Assembly (NCBI GenBank): GCA_002179805.1
Contig: NAVB01001623.1
Location: 1 to 52,252, forward strand
Reading direction: 5' to 3'
Source: Acanthamoeba lenticulata
Taxonomy: Eukaryota; Discosea; Longamoebia; Acanthamoebidae
DNA: 52,252 bases
Shown here: piece after piece, positions 21,421-32,191 of the stretch
Layout of the letters: each line of letters begins with the position of its first letter
Position numbering within the stretch: the stretch's first letter is position 1
Made by a program: the position numbers and the translations under genes
Notes under the pieces: model-generated
Database searches by the model: none
What the model saw: only the letters and a program-made list of their open reading frames with translations
Told to the model about the DNA's origin: nothing

Positions 21421-22268
21421 TCAATAGCGCAGCTGTTCCCACTTGCCCGTCTGCGCGAGAACCGCAGCGATGGCCTCGAGTCCTGCCGCATCGGTCTCGT
21501 CGAGCCCATTCACCGTTGGGCAGTCGATGTCAAACACGCCGACCACCTCCTGTTGCGTCATCAAGAAAAAGGGTGAGACCCTTGCAAGGGCGTCTCTCCA
21601 CCAAAGGGCGCACGCACGTTGGTGGTGGGCGAGATGATGGGAATGACGATCTCCGAGTTGGAGGCTGAGTCGCAAGCGATGTGGCCCGGGAACTCGTGGA
21701 CGTCCTGTGGGTGTGTGTGAGGCCAGAATCACCAACAAGGGAAGCAACGACGCTGAAGGCAGTGAGTGAAAAAGAGGGTTGCTCACCTTGACGAGCAGCG
21801 TCTGTCGTTTCTCCCAGGCGCCACCGCACACGCCCTTGCCCTTGGGAATCCTGAGGCACGCGATCTTGCCTGTGTGGCCCTGGCGTCAGTCTTTCCACCA
21901 GCTCGCACACTCAACGTGGGTGGTTACGTACCCTGGAAGGGCCCGAGCACGAGAACAGGAGGCGTTCCTCTCACGAAGTAGAACCCCACCTGCACCAACC
22001 GTTAATGTTATTTTAAATATTTTTTAATTATTTAAAAAATGGCATGAAAAGAGATGAAGCGAGAGTTGAGATGTTGAGGGACGTCGCGTGCCCAGTTGAC
22101 AGCGTCAGGACGGTGCTCGTTGAGGGCGTGATAAACGAGAGAAGCCACGTTGGCGGTATTGGCGATCAAATCATCTTCTCCATCGAGCAGCGCCTTGGCT
22201 TCGGCCAGCAATTTGCCGTAGAAGCCTCCACCCACCTGCGACGCATCGATGCCGTGCAGTTTCTCCAT
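21421..22268 (-). CDS. msrC: Free methionine-(R)-sulfoxide reductase, GAF-domain fRMsr
   Basis: Exons encode MEKLHGIDASQVGGGFYGKL, then GFYFVRGTPPVLVLGPFQG, KIACLRIPKGKGVCGGAWEK, DVHEFPGHIACDSASNSEIV and VVGVFDIDCPTVNGLDE. This is the full motif series of the MsrC family. The three cysteines that act in catalysis in E. coli MsrC (in ACxRI, GVCG and HIACD) are all kept. The enzyme reduces free L-methionine-R-sulfoxide using thioredoxin. It is cytosolic, with no targeting signal seen. The start ATG at 22266-22268 matches the usual N-terminus and the stop is at 21421-21423. Introns are short. The family is common in bacteria and unicellular eukaryotes but absent from animals. Confidence 0.92.
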
Positions 22269-22449
22269 GTGCTTTTGTCTCTTGCTACACTGCCTGGCGG
22301 AAAGACAACACGCACGTCGCTATCGCCGTGACTGCCCCAATTCCCGCCAACGGCGCACAACTTCTCCCGTCTTGGCGAGAGTGAAGTATCACGGCAGTGT
22401 GTGGCCATGCAGCTCAAGGTGCTGTGGTCATGTCGCTTTGTTTAATTAT

Positions 22450-25400
22450 TCATACAGGGCTCGTGGTGTGGAGGCTCTGGCGGTTCCGGGGCTGCAGGTG
22501 GTCCTCTTCGCCAAGGGTGGCATCGAAGAAGGCGACGACGTCTTCCATCGAAGGGCGCTTGGCCACACGCGCGTGCCAACACCGCTTCATGAGCTTCGCA
22601 AAGGCCTTGTCGCAGTCCGACGGCACTTCTGGCCGTCTGCCCTCGAGCACGTCTAGCGACACGCCCATGAAGTTGCGCCCGCCGAAGGGCTCCTTGCGCG
22701 TGAGGACCTGCCACATGATGATGCCGAACGAGAACACGTCGCTCCGCTCGTCGTACTTCTCTCCTCTCAAGATCTCTGGCGCTGTTATTGTGTGTGTGCA
22801 GAGAGAGTCAGCACGTGCGTGTCAGACGGGAGTCAATGACGACGAGGAGGGAGGAAATGGCATACCAGTCCAACAGGGAGTGCCGCAGCGAGTCATGGTG
22901 GCGTTCTCCTCCTTGATGCGCGCAAACCCAAAGTCGGCCACTTTCACGTTCCAGTTCTCGTCCACGAGCAGGTTCGACGGCTTCAAGTCCCGATGCACAA
23001 TCACCGGCGACAACGAGTGCAGGTAGTTGATCCCCACCGCCGCCGACCGCAGCATGCTCAGCCGCTGTTTCCACGGCAGCTTGTGCGCGTGGTGCTCGTC
23101 GAGGAGGATGTCCTTGAGCGAGCCCTGCTTGACAAACTCGGTCACGATGCACAGGTTGGGCGGGTGGAGGCACGCGCCCACGAAGAGCACGATGTTGGGG
23201 TGGTGGAGCTCGGACAAAAAGGCCATCTCGGCGCGGAACTCGAGCATGCGCCGCTCGTCGAGCTTCTGCTTGATGAACCGCTTCACCGCCACGTCGACGC
23301 CCTTCCAGCGGCCGCGGAGCACAACGCCAAAGGAGCCCACGCCGACTTGGCGGCCGAGCGCGATCTCGTGGAAGTCAATCACCCATCGGCACAGGTTGGC
23401 CGACGTCAGGAACCGGTCCTCCGCGAACGTGACCCGCGAGGCGTCTGTGGCAGTCCGGAGCTCCAACATGTCGTCGTCGTGTTCCTCGTCACCGCCGTCA
23501 CTCCCGCTCGCGTCGTCGGCGGCACTGCTGCCGTCAGCAAAGAAGCGCGCCTCGAGCCCGGCGACCTTGAGCTCGAACAGCTTGGCGCCCTTGGGGGCGT
23601 CGGGCAGTTCGAACCGCCCACGCACGGCTATCAGCTGCGGTCGCCATGATGTGCCTTGGCCGCCGGTGTTGGAGGACAGTGTCGTCACCACCGCGGTGCT
23701 GCGCCGCAGCTCGTGGCGCTCCTGCGCGGCGAGGAGCTTGCGCTGGGCAGCGTCGGAGACGAGCACTTGGCCGCCCTGGGCCAGGGCCGTGATGCGCGCC
23801 GCGGCGTTGACCACTGGCCCGTAGTACTCGACTCGCCGCGTCATGGCGTCGCGCACCATCCGCGGCGCGCCCGCGTGGACGCCCATCCGCACGCGCAAGC
23901 CGCGGAACACGACGCGATCGTCCGTGCCGCCCAGCTGCTCGACCGCGGCCGGGTGGTCGCACAGCGCGGCGGGCCACTCAATGGCGAGCAGCTCGCGCTG
24001 GACGTCGGCGCACCACTCGACCGCTGCGCGCGCCTCGGCAAACGCCACGCAGAAGGAGCCCTCGCCCGAGTTGGGCCCGGCGCCGCCGCCATGGTTGCGG
24101 TCGTGCAGGAAGACGACCTCGTAGCCGCCGTGCTTGGCGATGAGTCGACGAAGGAGCGCGTTGTGGAGCAACGTGGCGTCGCGCATGGCGGCCGGGTGGG
24201 CCTCCCAGAGCGAGCCCGCGCGCGCAATGTCGGAGAACACGAGCACCACTTCGCCCTCTGGCGCTCGCGCGCCACCGACGGCGCCGCCCGCCGAGCGCTC
24301 CGAGCGTGGGCGAGATTCAGACGACGAGGACGACGCTGTGGAACCGCCGCGCCCAGTGCCGCTCGACATGGAGGGCGGATACGACAGCGAGCCGCCGCTG
24401 TTGAGGGCCGTGAGTGACTGCGAGCCCATGGACGACGTCGAAGTCGACGTCCGCGTGAGCGAAGACCCGCCGAGTGCGTCGCCGGCCATCGTGCTGAGGC
24501 GCGTCATGCACTCGAGGAACGTGGGCCGTATCGACGGGTCGACATGCCAGCAGCTCGTCACCAGCTCGGCGTAGTCCTGCGGCATGGTGATCTGGTCGCT
24601 GGGCTCGCCGCTGGCCCCGATGGGCGGCAGGGCCGGTCGCACGTTGTCGCGGATGACCGCGACGGCGATAGCAGCGGGCGTGAGGCCCAAGTAGGGCTGC
24701 TCGCGCGTGAACAGCTCCCACAGAATGATCCCAAACGAGTACACGTCCCCGCGCGCCAGGTCGGCGTCCAGCGACTCGTTAAGGATCTCGGGCGCCGTCC
24801 AGTGTACTGTGCCCAGGCCGTTGGGGGAGCCTTTCTTGAGGTCGTCGCGGAACTTGGTGAGGCCAAAGTCGGACACCTTGAGGTTCCACTTGTTGTCCAG
24901 AAGCAGGTTGAGCGACTTGAGGTCGCGGTGCACGATGCCCGACGAGTGAAGGAAGTGCATGCCCTTGGCTGCGTGGTAGGCCATCTTGATCTTCAGCGCG
25001 TACGGCAGCTCGGGGATCAACTCATTGTGCAGCAGCTGCACGACGCGCACAGGTGAGCCTCAAACGGAAAGAGGGGCCCTCAACAAGGGCACAGGCGTGG
25101 AGTGCGTCGCCGCACCTCGTAGAGAGAGCCGAGGGCCATGAACTCCATGACGATGCACATCTTGGGCGGCTTGACCGACGCCGCCATGAACAGCACCACG
25201 TTCGGATGCCGCAGCGCCGTCATCACGCGCACCTCCTCCTTGAAGCTGTGCTCCATGTGCCGCGTGACCTGCTCCGACGGCATCATCTTGACCGCCACCT
25301 CGGTCCCGCGCCACTTGGCCCGGTAGACGGCGCCGTAGCCGCCGGCGCCCAGCTGCTCGCCCATCTCGAGCTCGTCGGCGTCGATCTCCCAGTCCTCCCG

Positions 25401-28400
25401 CTCGCGCCGCTTGCGCTCCATGTGCATCAACAGGCCGAAGATGACGCCCACGAGCGCCGCCAGCAGCAGGCAGGCCACGGGTAAGACGATGCCCAGCGTG
25501 AGGCCGAGCACCAGGCCGGTCGAGTCGGACGTCGAACTGGCGGAGGCCGGCAGCTGGCAGTACTGGCCTTCCCACCCGGAGACGCACTCGCACTTTCGGG
25601 TCGACGACGAGCAGTTGCCGTGGTCGGCGCACAGGGTGCCCTCGTAGACGCACGGGAACAGCGAGAACGAGGGCTCGCCGTCGCACGTGATGTTGGCGAT
25701 CATGGTGAGGATCAGCTTGCGCAGGTCCGTCTGCATGCCCGTCGCGGCCAGCATGCTTGAAGCCCAAGCAAACAACGTGTGAGCAAGTGCGTTGGCAAGT
25801 GAAGCTTCGTCGCATGCGTACCCGTTGGCGATCTTGACCGCGGTGGCGGACGTGTGGGTCCAGTAGACAAAGTCGGCCAGGGCCGACGCCTTGACACAGT
25901 CGGACATGGTGCGCGAGTTGACCAGCACCGAGTTCCAGATGCTGACGGGCCAGCTGGCGTTGCCGCGGCCCAGGATGAGGTTGCGCTGGTTGGGCTGCGT
26001 TGTGGCAAAGTCGTTGGCCGCGGCGACGTAGGACTGCCAGCTCTGCTTGACCAGCTGGCCAGCGACATTGTACATCGCCGCCGCTCGCACCGTGCGCACG
26101 TTGAACACATCGTACCCGGTCCTGCAGTTGTTGTTCGTGTTCGCAGTCAGCACGCGCAGTTGACGATTGTGAGTGAGATGAACCGCGTACCAGAAGCCGA
26201 AAGCGTACGGCGTGCTCTGCAGGGGACCCATCACGGCGTTGGCCTCGACTGCAAGCGTCCTCTCGGGCTCGTCTCGCAGCACCGGGAAGTTGCCCAGCGT
26301 GATCGACGCTCCAATCTGTTGCCAGGGTAAGAAAGCGAAAGCGAAAGCGAAAGCGAAAAGCATGACGTACTGCTGCCTTGAACTCGGGCACCATCGCACT
26401 GATGGCAGCAGTGAAAACATAGTTGACCGACGATGTGGGCGCCTCGTAGATGATCGTGATGTTGTGGTCCGGCAGGGCCACCGTCGGGTTGAGCTTGGCG
26501 ATGGCCGCGTCATTCCACTTCCTGATCTTGTTGAGGTAGATATCGGCCACCGTCTGAAAGTCCATCACCAGTTCGCTGGTGGCCACCAGTTCCGGCACCT
26601 GCCGAACGTCCTCGCACACGCGACACCGTCAGGCTCCTGTTCCCGCGTCAACAGAGCAGTGACGGTGCCACTACGTACGTTGTAGACTGGACCTAAGCCA
26701 CCGACGCCCCACGGGATCTGGATCGTGTACGGCATCTGCGCCTCTTGTGCTGCCGTGAGTGGCGTGATGGCCGTCCCGAAATCCAGATCACCTGCGCATG
26801 GCCAATGTTGGCATGACCTTCCCGACAGAGCAAGGGCGGCACGTACCGGCGATCATGCTGTTGATGGCGCTGGTGGAGGTCTGGTAGATGTAGACCAGCT
26901 CAAAGTTGGGGTCGTCGTAGTTCTGCGCCCACCGGCGCGGCGTGGGCACCTTGGATCCGCCGCCGATGAGGAAGGCGTGCCCGAGGGCCTTGTCGCCGTT
27001 GCAGGTGACCGTGCCCAGCGCGTCGATCATGCGCCGGCGAAAGTAGTTGATGAGCGGCGCCAGCCCCCTCGCGCTCGCGGCGTCAGACGCGCCGTTGTTG
27101 ACCCTGTTGTATAGATGGACGCATTCCATCATTATCATCATCGTCATGATGAGCTCAGGTCGTGTCGACGTACTGAGTCCACGAGAGGAAGACGAGGTTC
27201 TGCTCCACGGTGTAGCAGTCTTCGGTCAATCGCGATTGGTTGAGCACGAGATAGTGCAGGAAGCTGAGCGGGTAGCTCTGGCTGCCGCTTCCGTGGAACA
27301 GGACCGCGCCTGGCACAGGCGGTGAGAAACGGAATGTGCGGAATGAGCCACACAGGACGGAAAGCGACGTACCAGCAGAGCTCGAGGCGTTGGCGCGGAA
27401 GTCGTCCATGGCGCTTTGAATGGTGTCGGTCGAGGCGGCCACGGTTTGGTTCGCACGGTTGCGCAGGCTGGCCACGGCCAGTGACGGCGCAAGCGACTGG
27501 AGCGACCCCGCGTCGACAAAGGTCATGCTGTTGTCCGTGTTCTGTACGAAGGCCAAGCGGGCCTGAGTCGAGTTGAAGCTCGAGAGGCGTCCCCGCAGCG
27601 CTGCCAGACGGCTCAAATCGCCTTGCGTCTCATCGACGGCCTGCTTGAACGCAGGGCTCACCATGCTCAGGGCTTGGTTCAGCAGCAGGGGCACGTCCTC
27701 GATCTACAAGGCCAAGATCCTGGTCAACAACATGCAAGAAAGCCTTGGGAAGTCACCACTCGAGAGCAGGCGCACCGAGTAGTTGGCCGCGGGCGCGGGA
27801 GGCGTGTAGGCCAGGTCGATCGCTTGGCTGGGCAGCTTGGTGGCGAGCGACGGATTCAAGGCTTGGATCGCGCTGTCGTTCCACGATGCGATCGCGCCCG
27901 TCCAGATGCCAGCCAGCGTCGCGGCGTCCAAGACCAGCTTGTCAGTGGAGGCGTTGAGTCCATCGAGCCGATAGGCGACGACGATGGCCGACCCAAAGAA
28001 GGGCACTTGGAGGTTGCTGGTGCCCAGCGTGGCCACGGGCAACGGGCCATCCGTGACCACCCAGTCGATCAGGCCCTCATGAAGCGACTGCAGCATGGTG
28101 GTCGCATCACTTGTTGTGGAGGTGTAGAACACTTCTTCGGTGTCCTGCATAAACCATCGAAGACAACACATACAAGACGTTGTTGAGGCTCAGCTTCTGC
28201 AGAAGGCCTAATTAAGAATGATGATAAAGAATGGCATGCAGCTGTCGCAACAGGACTGTGAGCCGATGCAGGCCTGCGGTGGCCCGAGAGAGAGCTCCAA
28301 GCAAACGGTTGCAGCCGTTGGGAGAGACACGAGCGAGGACACCAGCGGCTGCCGTACCAGGGAGTACTCATAGTCGGCCGCCAGGGCAGTAAGGAGCGGG

Positions 28401-28588
28401 TCGATGTGACTGCTGCCAGCGCCAAAGACGTCGCCCGACACTACACGAGCGAGTGAGGATACGCACAGTATCGCAGTGCCACCAACCGCAAGAGCAACAA
28501 GAAGAAGGGAGGGTGCAGGCATGAAGATCGTACCTGGCGAGTGCAACAACAACAACAACAGAAGCAGGAAGCAGGCAATGGAACGCAT
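22450..28588 (-). CDS. Receptor kinase B: tandem PBP-like ectodomain, EGF module, TM, TKL kinase, cyclase-like, TKL kinase
   Basis: This is a paralogue of the receptors at 7836-14191 and 32192-38272, with the same domain order. The leader is MRSIACFLLLLLLLLHSP, then a 94 bp intron. PBP fold 1 starts DVFGAGSSHIDPLLTALAAD and has DWVVTDGPLP and GIWTGAIASWNDSAIQALNP. PBP fold 2 starts FLIGGGSKVPTPRRWAQNYD and has IYLNKIRKWNDAAIAKLNP and GNASWPVSIWNSVLVNSRT. The Cys module is LCADHGNCSSSTRKCECVSG. The TM is around GLVLGLTLGIVLPVACLLLA. Kinase 1 has GAGGYGAVYRAKW, HRDLKSLN and DFGLTKF. The cyclase-like part has VLVFSDIARAGSLWE and EYYGPVVNAAARI, with GEGSFCVAF where a metal Asp is expected. Kinase 2 has GVGSFGVVLRGRW, HRDLKPSN and DFGFARI. 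The last exon starts after a short intron and ends at TGA 22450-22452. It lies 181 bp upstream of msrC on the same strand. Confidence 0.88.
26331..26359 (+). repeat. (GAAAGC)4 hexanucleotide repeat in an intron of receptor kinase B
   Basis: Four perfect GAAAGC units plus a partial unit lie in the intron between the exon ending near 26374 and the one starting near 26320 of the minus-strand receptor. In other frames it reads as an Ala-Phe-Arg-type dipeptide run, which is not protein. Confidence 0.85.
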
Positions 28589-29284
28589 GAGCGCCCTCAG
28601 CAGAGTCGTGGTTCGTGGGACAACAAGAGAGAGTGTGTAAGGTGCTCAAGGGAGGGAAGTGCAGAGTTGTGCCCGGGCGTCGGCGTTGGGATCATCGCTC
28701 AAATCCGACATCTACGCCAATCGGCCTCGAGCATTTTATCTCCGCCAGTCTTTTTGCCGGCGGCGTTGTTGTTCCCGGCACGGCTGCCCCACAAAGACGT
28801 TGAACACTGTTGCCTGGCGTGGCCACTGCTCTGAAAGGCGTTGGCTGCCCGAACGTGGCCCGTTCGCAGTTGGGATCGCGGTCACAGCCACAGACTGCTC
28901 GCAGGAGCTCGTTGGATCCAAATTGCTTTCAGGGTAGCGGCTTGGAATCATCCAAAGTCCCTTTGCCAGTGCAGGGCACAGTTGCCCAGCCGCGAGCTCA
29001 GCTGCGCCTCCACCTCCCACTAGGAAGCATGCACTCGGACGTCCGGTCAAAGGAGGGTCAAAGAAAAGATACAAGCAGAAGAAAAGAAAGAGAAAACCAG
29101 CGCAACCTGCCTCAAGCTCCAGCAAAACGGAAAGCGGGTTTCCTGTTGCCAGATTGCTTGCACGTAGCTCGAGGAAAAGATGTTCTTCTAACTATGTGCA
29201 GTGCAATGCCCGTACGCGAGGCAGGGCAAAAGAGCAGCTCACCAACGCTCCAGGCCCTAAGGGTCTTTGCCCACAACTTCGCGC
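28589..29284. promoter_or_regulatory. Divergent intergenic region between receptor kinase B and the beta-helix glycoprotein
   Basis: This 696 bp stretch separates two divergently transcribed genes for membrane proteins. Open frames on both strands here (28810-29331 plus; 28736-29125 minus) have biased, non-protein-like composition and no recognisable motif. I see no repeat, tRNA or transposon. It probably holds both promoters and 5' leaders. An undetected leader exon of the downstream gene cannot be excluded. Confidence 0.4.
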
Positions 29285-32106
29285 ATGTCGAGGCTGCTGC
29301 TGGTGGTTGTACTTCTTGCTGGTCTCATTGACGCTTCAGTTGGGTCTGCGCTAACTGGTACCAGTCCACTATTGACGTGGTTTGGCCTATCGCCTGACTG
29401 GCAGTTTCGTCAATCTGTGCTCCTTCTTCCTTTTCTTAGTATGCAGCCAAAGCTCGACAACGCCGTGCAACTTCACGTCCATCAACGCCGCCATCACGAG
29501 CAATCTTCTTCCAGATGGCGGCCAAGTTATCGTGGAGCCCGGGAACTACACAGTTGAGCCCTTCCTGTTGGCCAAGGCTGTTACCCTCACGTATGTGCTT
29601 GTTGTATGTGCTTGTTGACGTGGTGGAAAAACAGATTGTTGGTTCAAGTATTTAAGTTTGTTTCTGTTGATGCAGTGTACGTGGCGAGGTGCGAGTGTTT
29701 ACGAACCACTCCAACCCGTGGATGGCCTTTTCGACGCGGTTGACCATCAACGGCTCAGGAACGCTGATGCTGGAGCAAGGTAAGGGCTCTTTGTCTCCTT
29801 GAACAGGGCCTACGTTCATCGAATTCGTACTCATAGAGTCTCTTTTTTTTGGCAGCCATACTCTCTGTGATGTCTGGCGGGGAGCTCGTTCTCGCGTCCG
29901 AGACCACTTTGAGTGTCATCGTGCACAATAACTGTACGTGCCGTCTTGGCTCTCACCTTCATCTCTAACTCTCTTTCTTCTTCTTGGCATCTTTAGCATA
30001 TGGCCTGTTGGTGGTTGGGGGCACGTTCGTCCAAAACGGCCCCTATCTGTGCAGGGGCCAGGGCTTTGCCATACGCGTGGAAAATGCCACCTGGCACCAA
30101 AACGGCCCCCTTGTGGTCACGCTCTACGTCGTGGAGGGCGGGGCTTTGGCCCTCACGGGCCTCGACCTTCGGGGTGGTGGCACTTGGTTGCAGTCCAGCG
30201 ATGTTGCCATTCAGGCCAATGGCGCCGTCAACGCAGGTGCGTCCTGTGTTCTCATGTCGCACTATTCGTGTTCAAGCCCTTCCTTAACCCAGATTTTATG
30301 GGTGGCAGCCATCCTATTGGCCAACTTCACGTGGATTCAAGACGCCAACACAACAATTGTGGTGGACAACGTTTCGCAAGGTCAGGTCTTCCTTTGTCAT
30401 CTTTTTATCTTACGGCCGCTGAAAAGGATTGACCAGGCATCGAGTTGGCCGCGGAGTCTACGTGGATACAAAGGGGCTCTCTTCTCATGAACCTGTCCCA
30501 AACGACTGTTGGCCTCTCGGTGAGGGGCCTGTGGCAGCAAAACGGAACTGTTAATCTGTTTGTCAACGGCTCCAGCAACGGTCTGGCGTGCACCGGGTCT
30601 GCTGCGTCGTGGATCAGTACAAGTGAGATCAACTTTTGGCCCGCCAATGGCGCGGTGAGCATAGGTGGTACGAAGTTACAAAAACGTCGCCCTTTCCCAT
30701 CAAGCCGGACCGCAACTTTGTCGTTTCTCACGTGAATGTCACGTGGAATCATCCCAGCCGGGTCCACCTGTCATTGTCCTGTGACCCCGCGCAGCTGCAT
30801 CAACAGCAGGTTCGCCTGGAATTCGTCCGACCCGGTGTGCGGATGCGTGTGCACCGTGCAGGCATCGACATGCGGGGCTGGTGCCCAGTTGGACCAGTCC
30901 TCGTGCGCCTGCGTCGCCGTGCCCCCGCTGGTGAGCGACACCACCCAGGCCTCTGGCGTACCTCTCCTGGAGTTGACGCGCTACGCGCCACAGCTTCTGC
31001 TGATTCCCAAAGGTGTCCACATCAAGATCCACGTCCTTCTATTCCCGCCCGCTCTGATCTTTTGTTCGTGTTGTTGCCATTCAACAGACCCAGAGGGACA
31101 GCAGCGACAAGACATGTCGGTCAGCCTTGGGCTGGCTTCGGTCACTGAGCTTGTGAACGGCTCCAGCCCAGCCCGAGTCGGTTCTGTCGTATACGGGGGT
31201 ACATTCTCCCTTTTTCCTTGGCCAAGCGTTCTTGTTGAGCTGAACATCTTGTTTTATCACTCCTTCTTGCCAACAGCCGATTGGCAAGAGGTGACCGACC
31301 TCGAGTTCAACGCCCCGTGGTCGTACCTCTTCGCGGCCCAGCTTGATGTCGCCAATTTGCTCAACAGCACGAATGCTACGTCGACCAGCACACCGGCCAG
31401 GCTGGAACTGCAACTCTTCCTGTTCGCGACCAACACGGAGCTGACCGCGGGCAACGTGTCCTTCACTGCCCAGCCGGCCCTGGCTAAGTTCTCCCTCCGC
31501 CTCTACGACTGGCCCTTTGCCTCGACCTCGTCCGCAGACGCGCAGTCGCTCGAGATTCGGTTCAACCTCCAGCCTTCCATCAGCGACGTTGTCATGACCA
31601 AGCCCCAGCCCGGTCTCGTCTCCTTTGACCTTCACCGCGCCGTGTCAGCCCAGGGCGATGATGATGATTACACCGCACAAACGCGTCTGCGGTTGGTGGA
31701 AACCGTGGATGTTGACGGAAACGATCAGAACGGAGCATCAGGCGTCAGCTATTCGTTCGACACAAGCACGTCGCAGCTGGTTCTGCACTTTGTCCGCTTC
31801 AACCATTCTCTCATCTACGATCCTGGTACGAACCACTTTCCTGTTGTATTGAGTGGTGAGCTTGGCCTAACGAGCTATGTCGTCGGGACAGATGTGGGCG
31901 TCTTGTTTGGCGCGAAGGACGGAGGGTCCGGCAGCAACACCGACGTCATCATTGGCGTCGCTGTGGCCGTGCCTGTTGCCGTGGCTGTGGTCTTGGCCGT
32001 TGTTGTGCTCGCCATCGTTTTCACTGTCGTGCAAAAACGACGGCAGCGCGGTCAACTGGCTGGCGTCAACTTCGAAGGGGTGGAAGACCGTGATGACACC
32101 CTGTAA
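29285..32106 (+). CDS. Type I membrane glycoprotein with pectin-lyase-like beta-helix region
   Basis: The signal peptide is MSRLLLVVVLLAGLIDASVG (ATG 29285). Exon 1 splices in frame to VCSQSSTTPCNFTSINAAIT. The next stretch, DGGQVIVEPGNYTVEPFLLA, followed by repeated short beta strands (TINGSGTLMLEQ; SGGELVLASETTLSV; GLLVVGGTFVQNG), resembles right-handed beta-helix proteins of the pectin-lyase fold. Asn-X-Ser/Thr sites are frequent. A Cys-rich patch (DPVCGCVCTVQASTCGAG, then LDQSSCACVAVPP) looks like a CxCxC module. A long beta-rich domain follows (about 31100-31900). Near the C-terminus there is a Ser/Gly linker, a TM helix (VPVAVAVVLAVVVLAIVFTV) and a basic then acidic cytosolic tail ending at TAA 32104-32106. 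No catalytic motif was recognised, so a cell-surface binding role is inferred. An alternative in-frame ATG lies at 29267. Confidence 0.72.
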
Positions 32107-32191
32107 TGTTGTCCTTTTATTTTGTAATGAAACCATTTGTGTATTAGTTTTTTCTTTTTAAAAAAAGGTTATTTGTACAAAATTAACAAGA

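Noticed and set aside
25060..26619. 519-codon minus frame overlapping receptor kinase B
   Set aside because: It runs through introns in the wrong frame. The overlapping frame carries the PBP, EGF, TM and kinase motifs.
28810..29331. 174-codon plus-strand frame upstream of the beta-helix glycoprotein
   Set aside because: Composition is not protein-like, it has no motif, and it runs out of frame over the signal peptide of the real gene.
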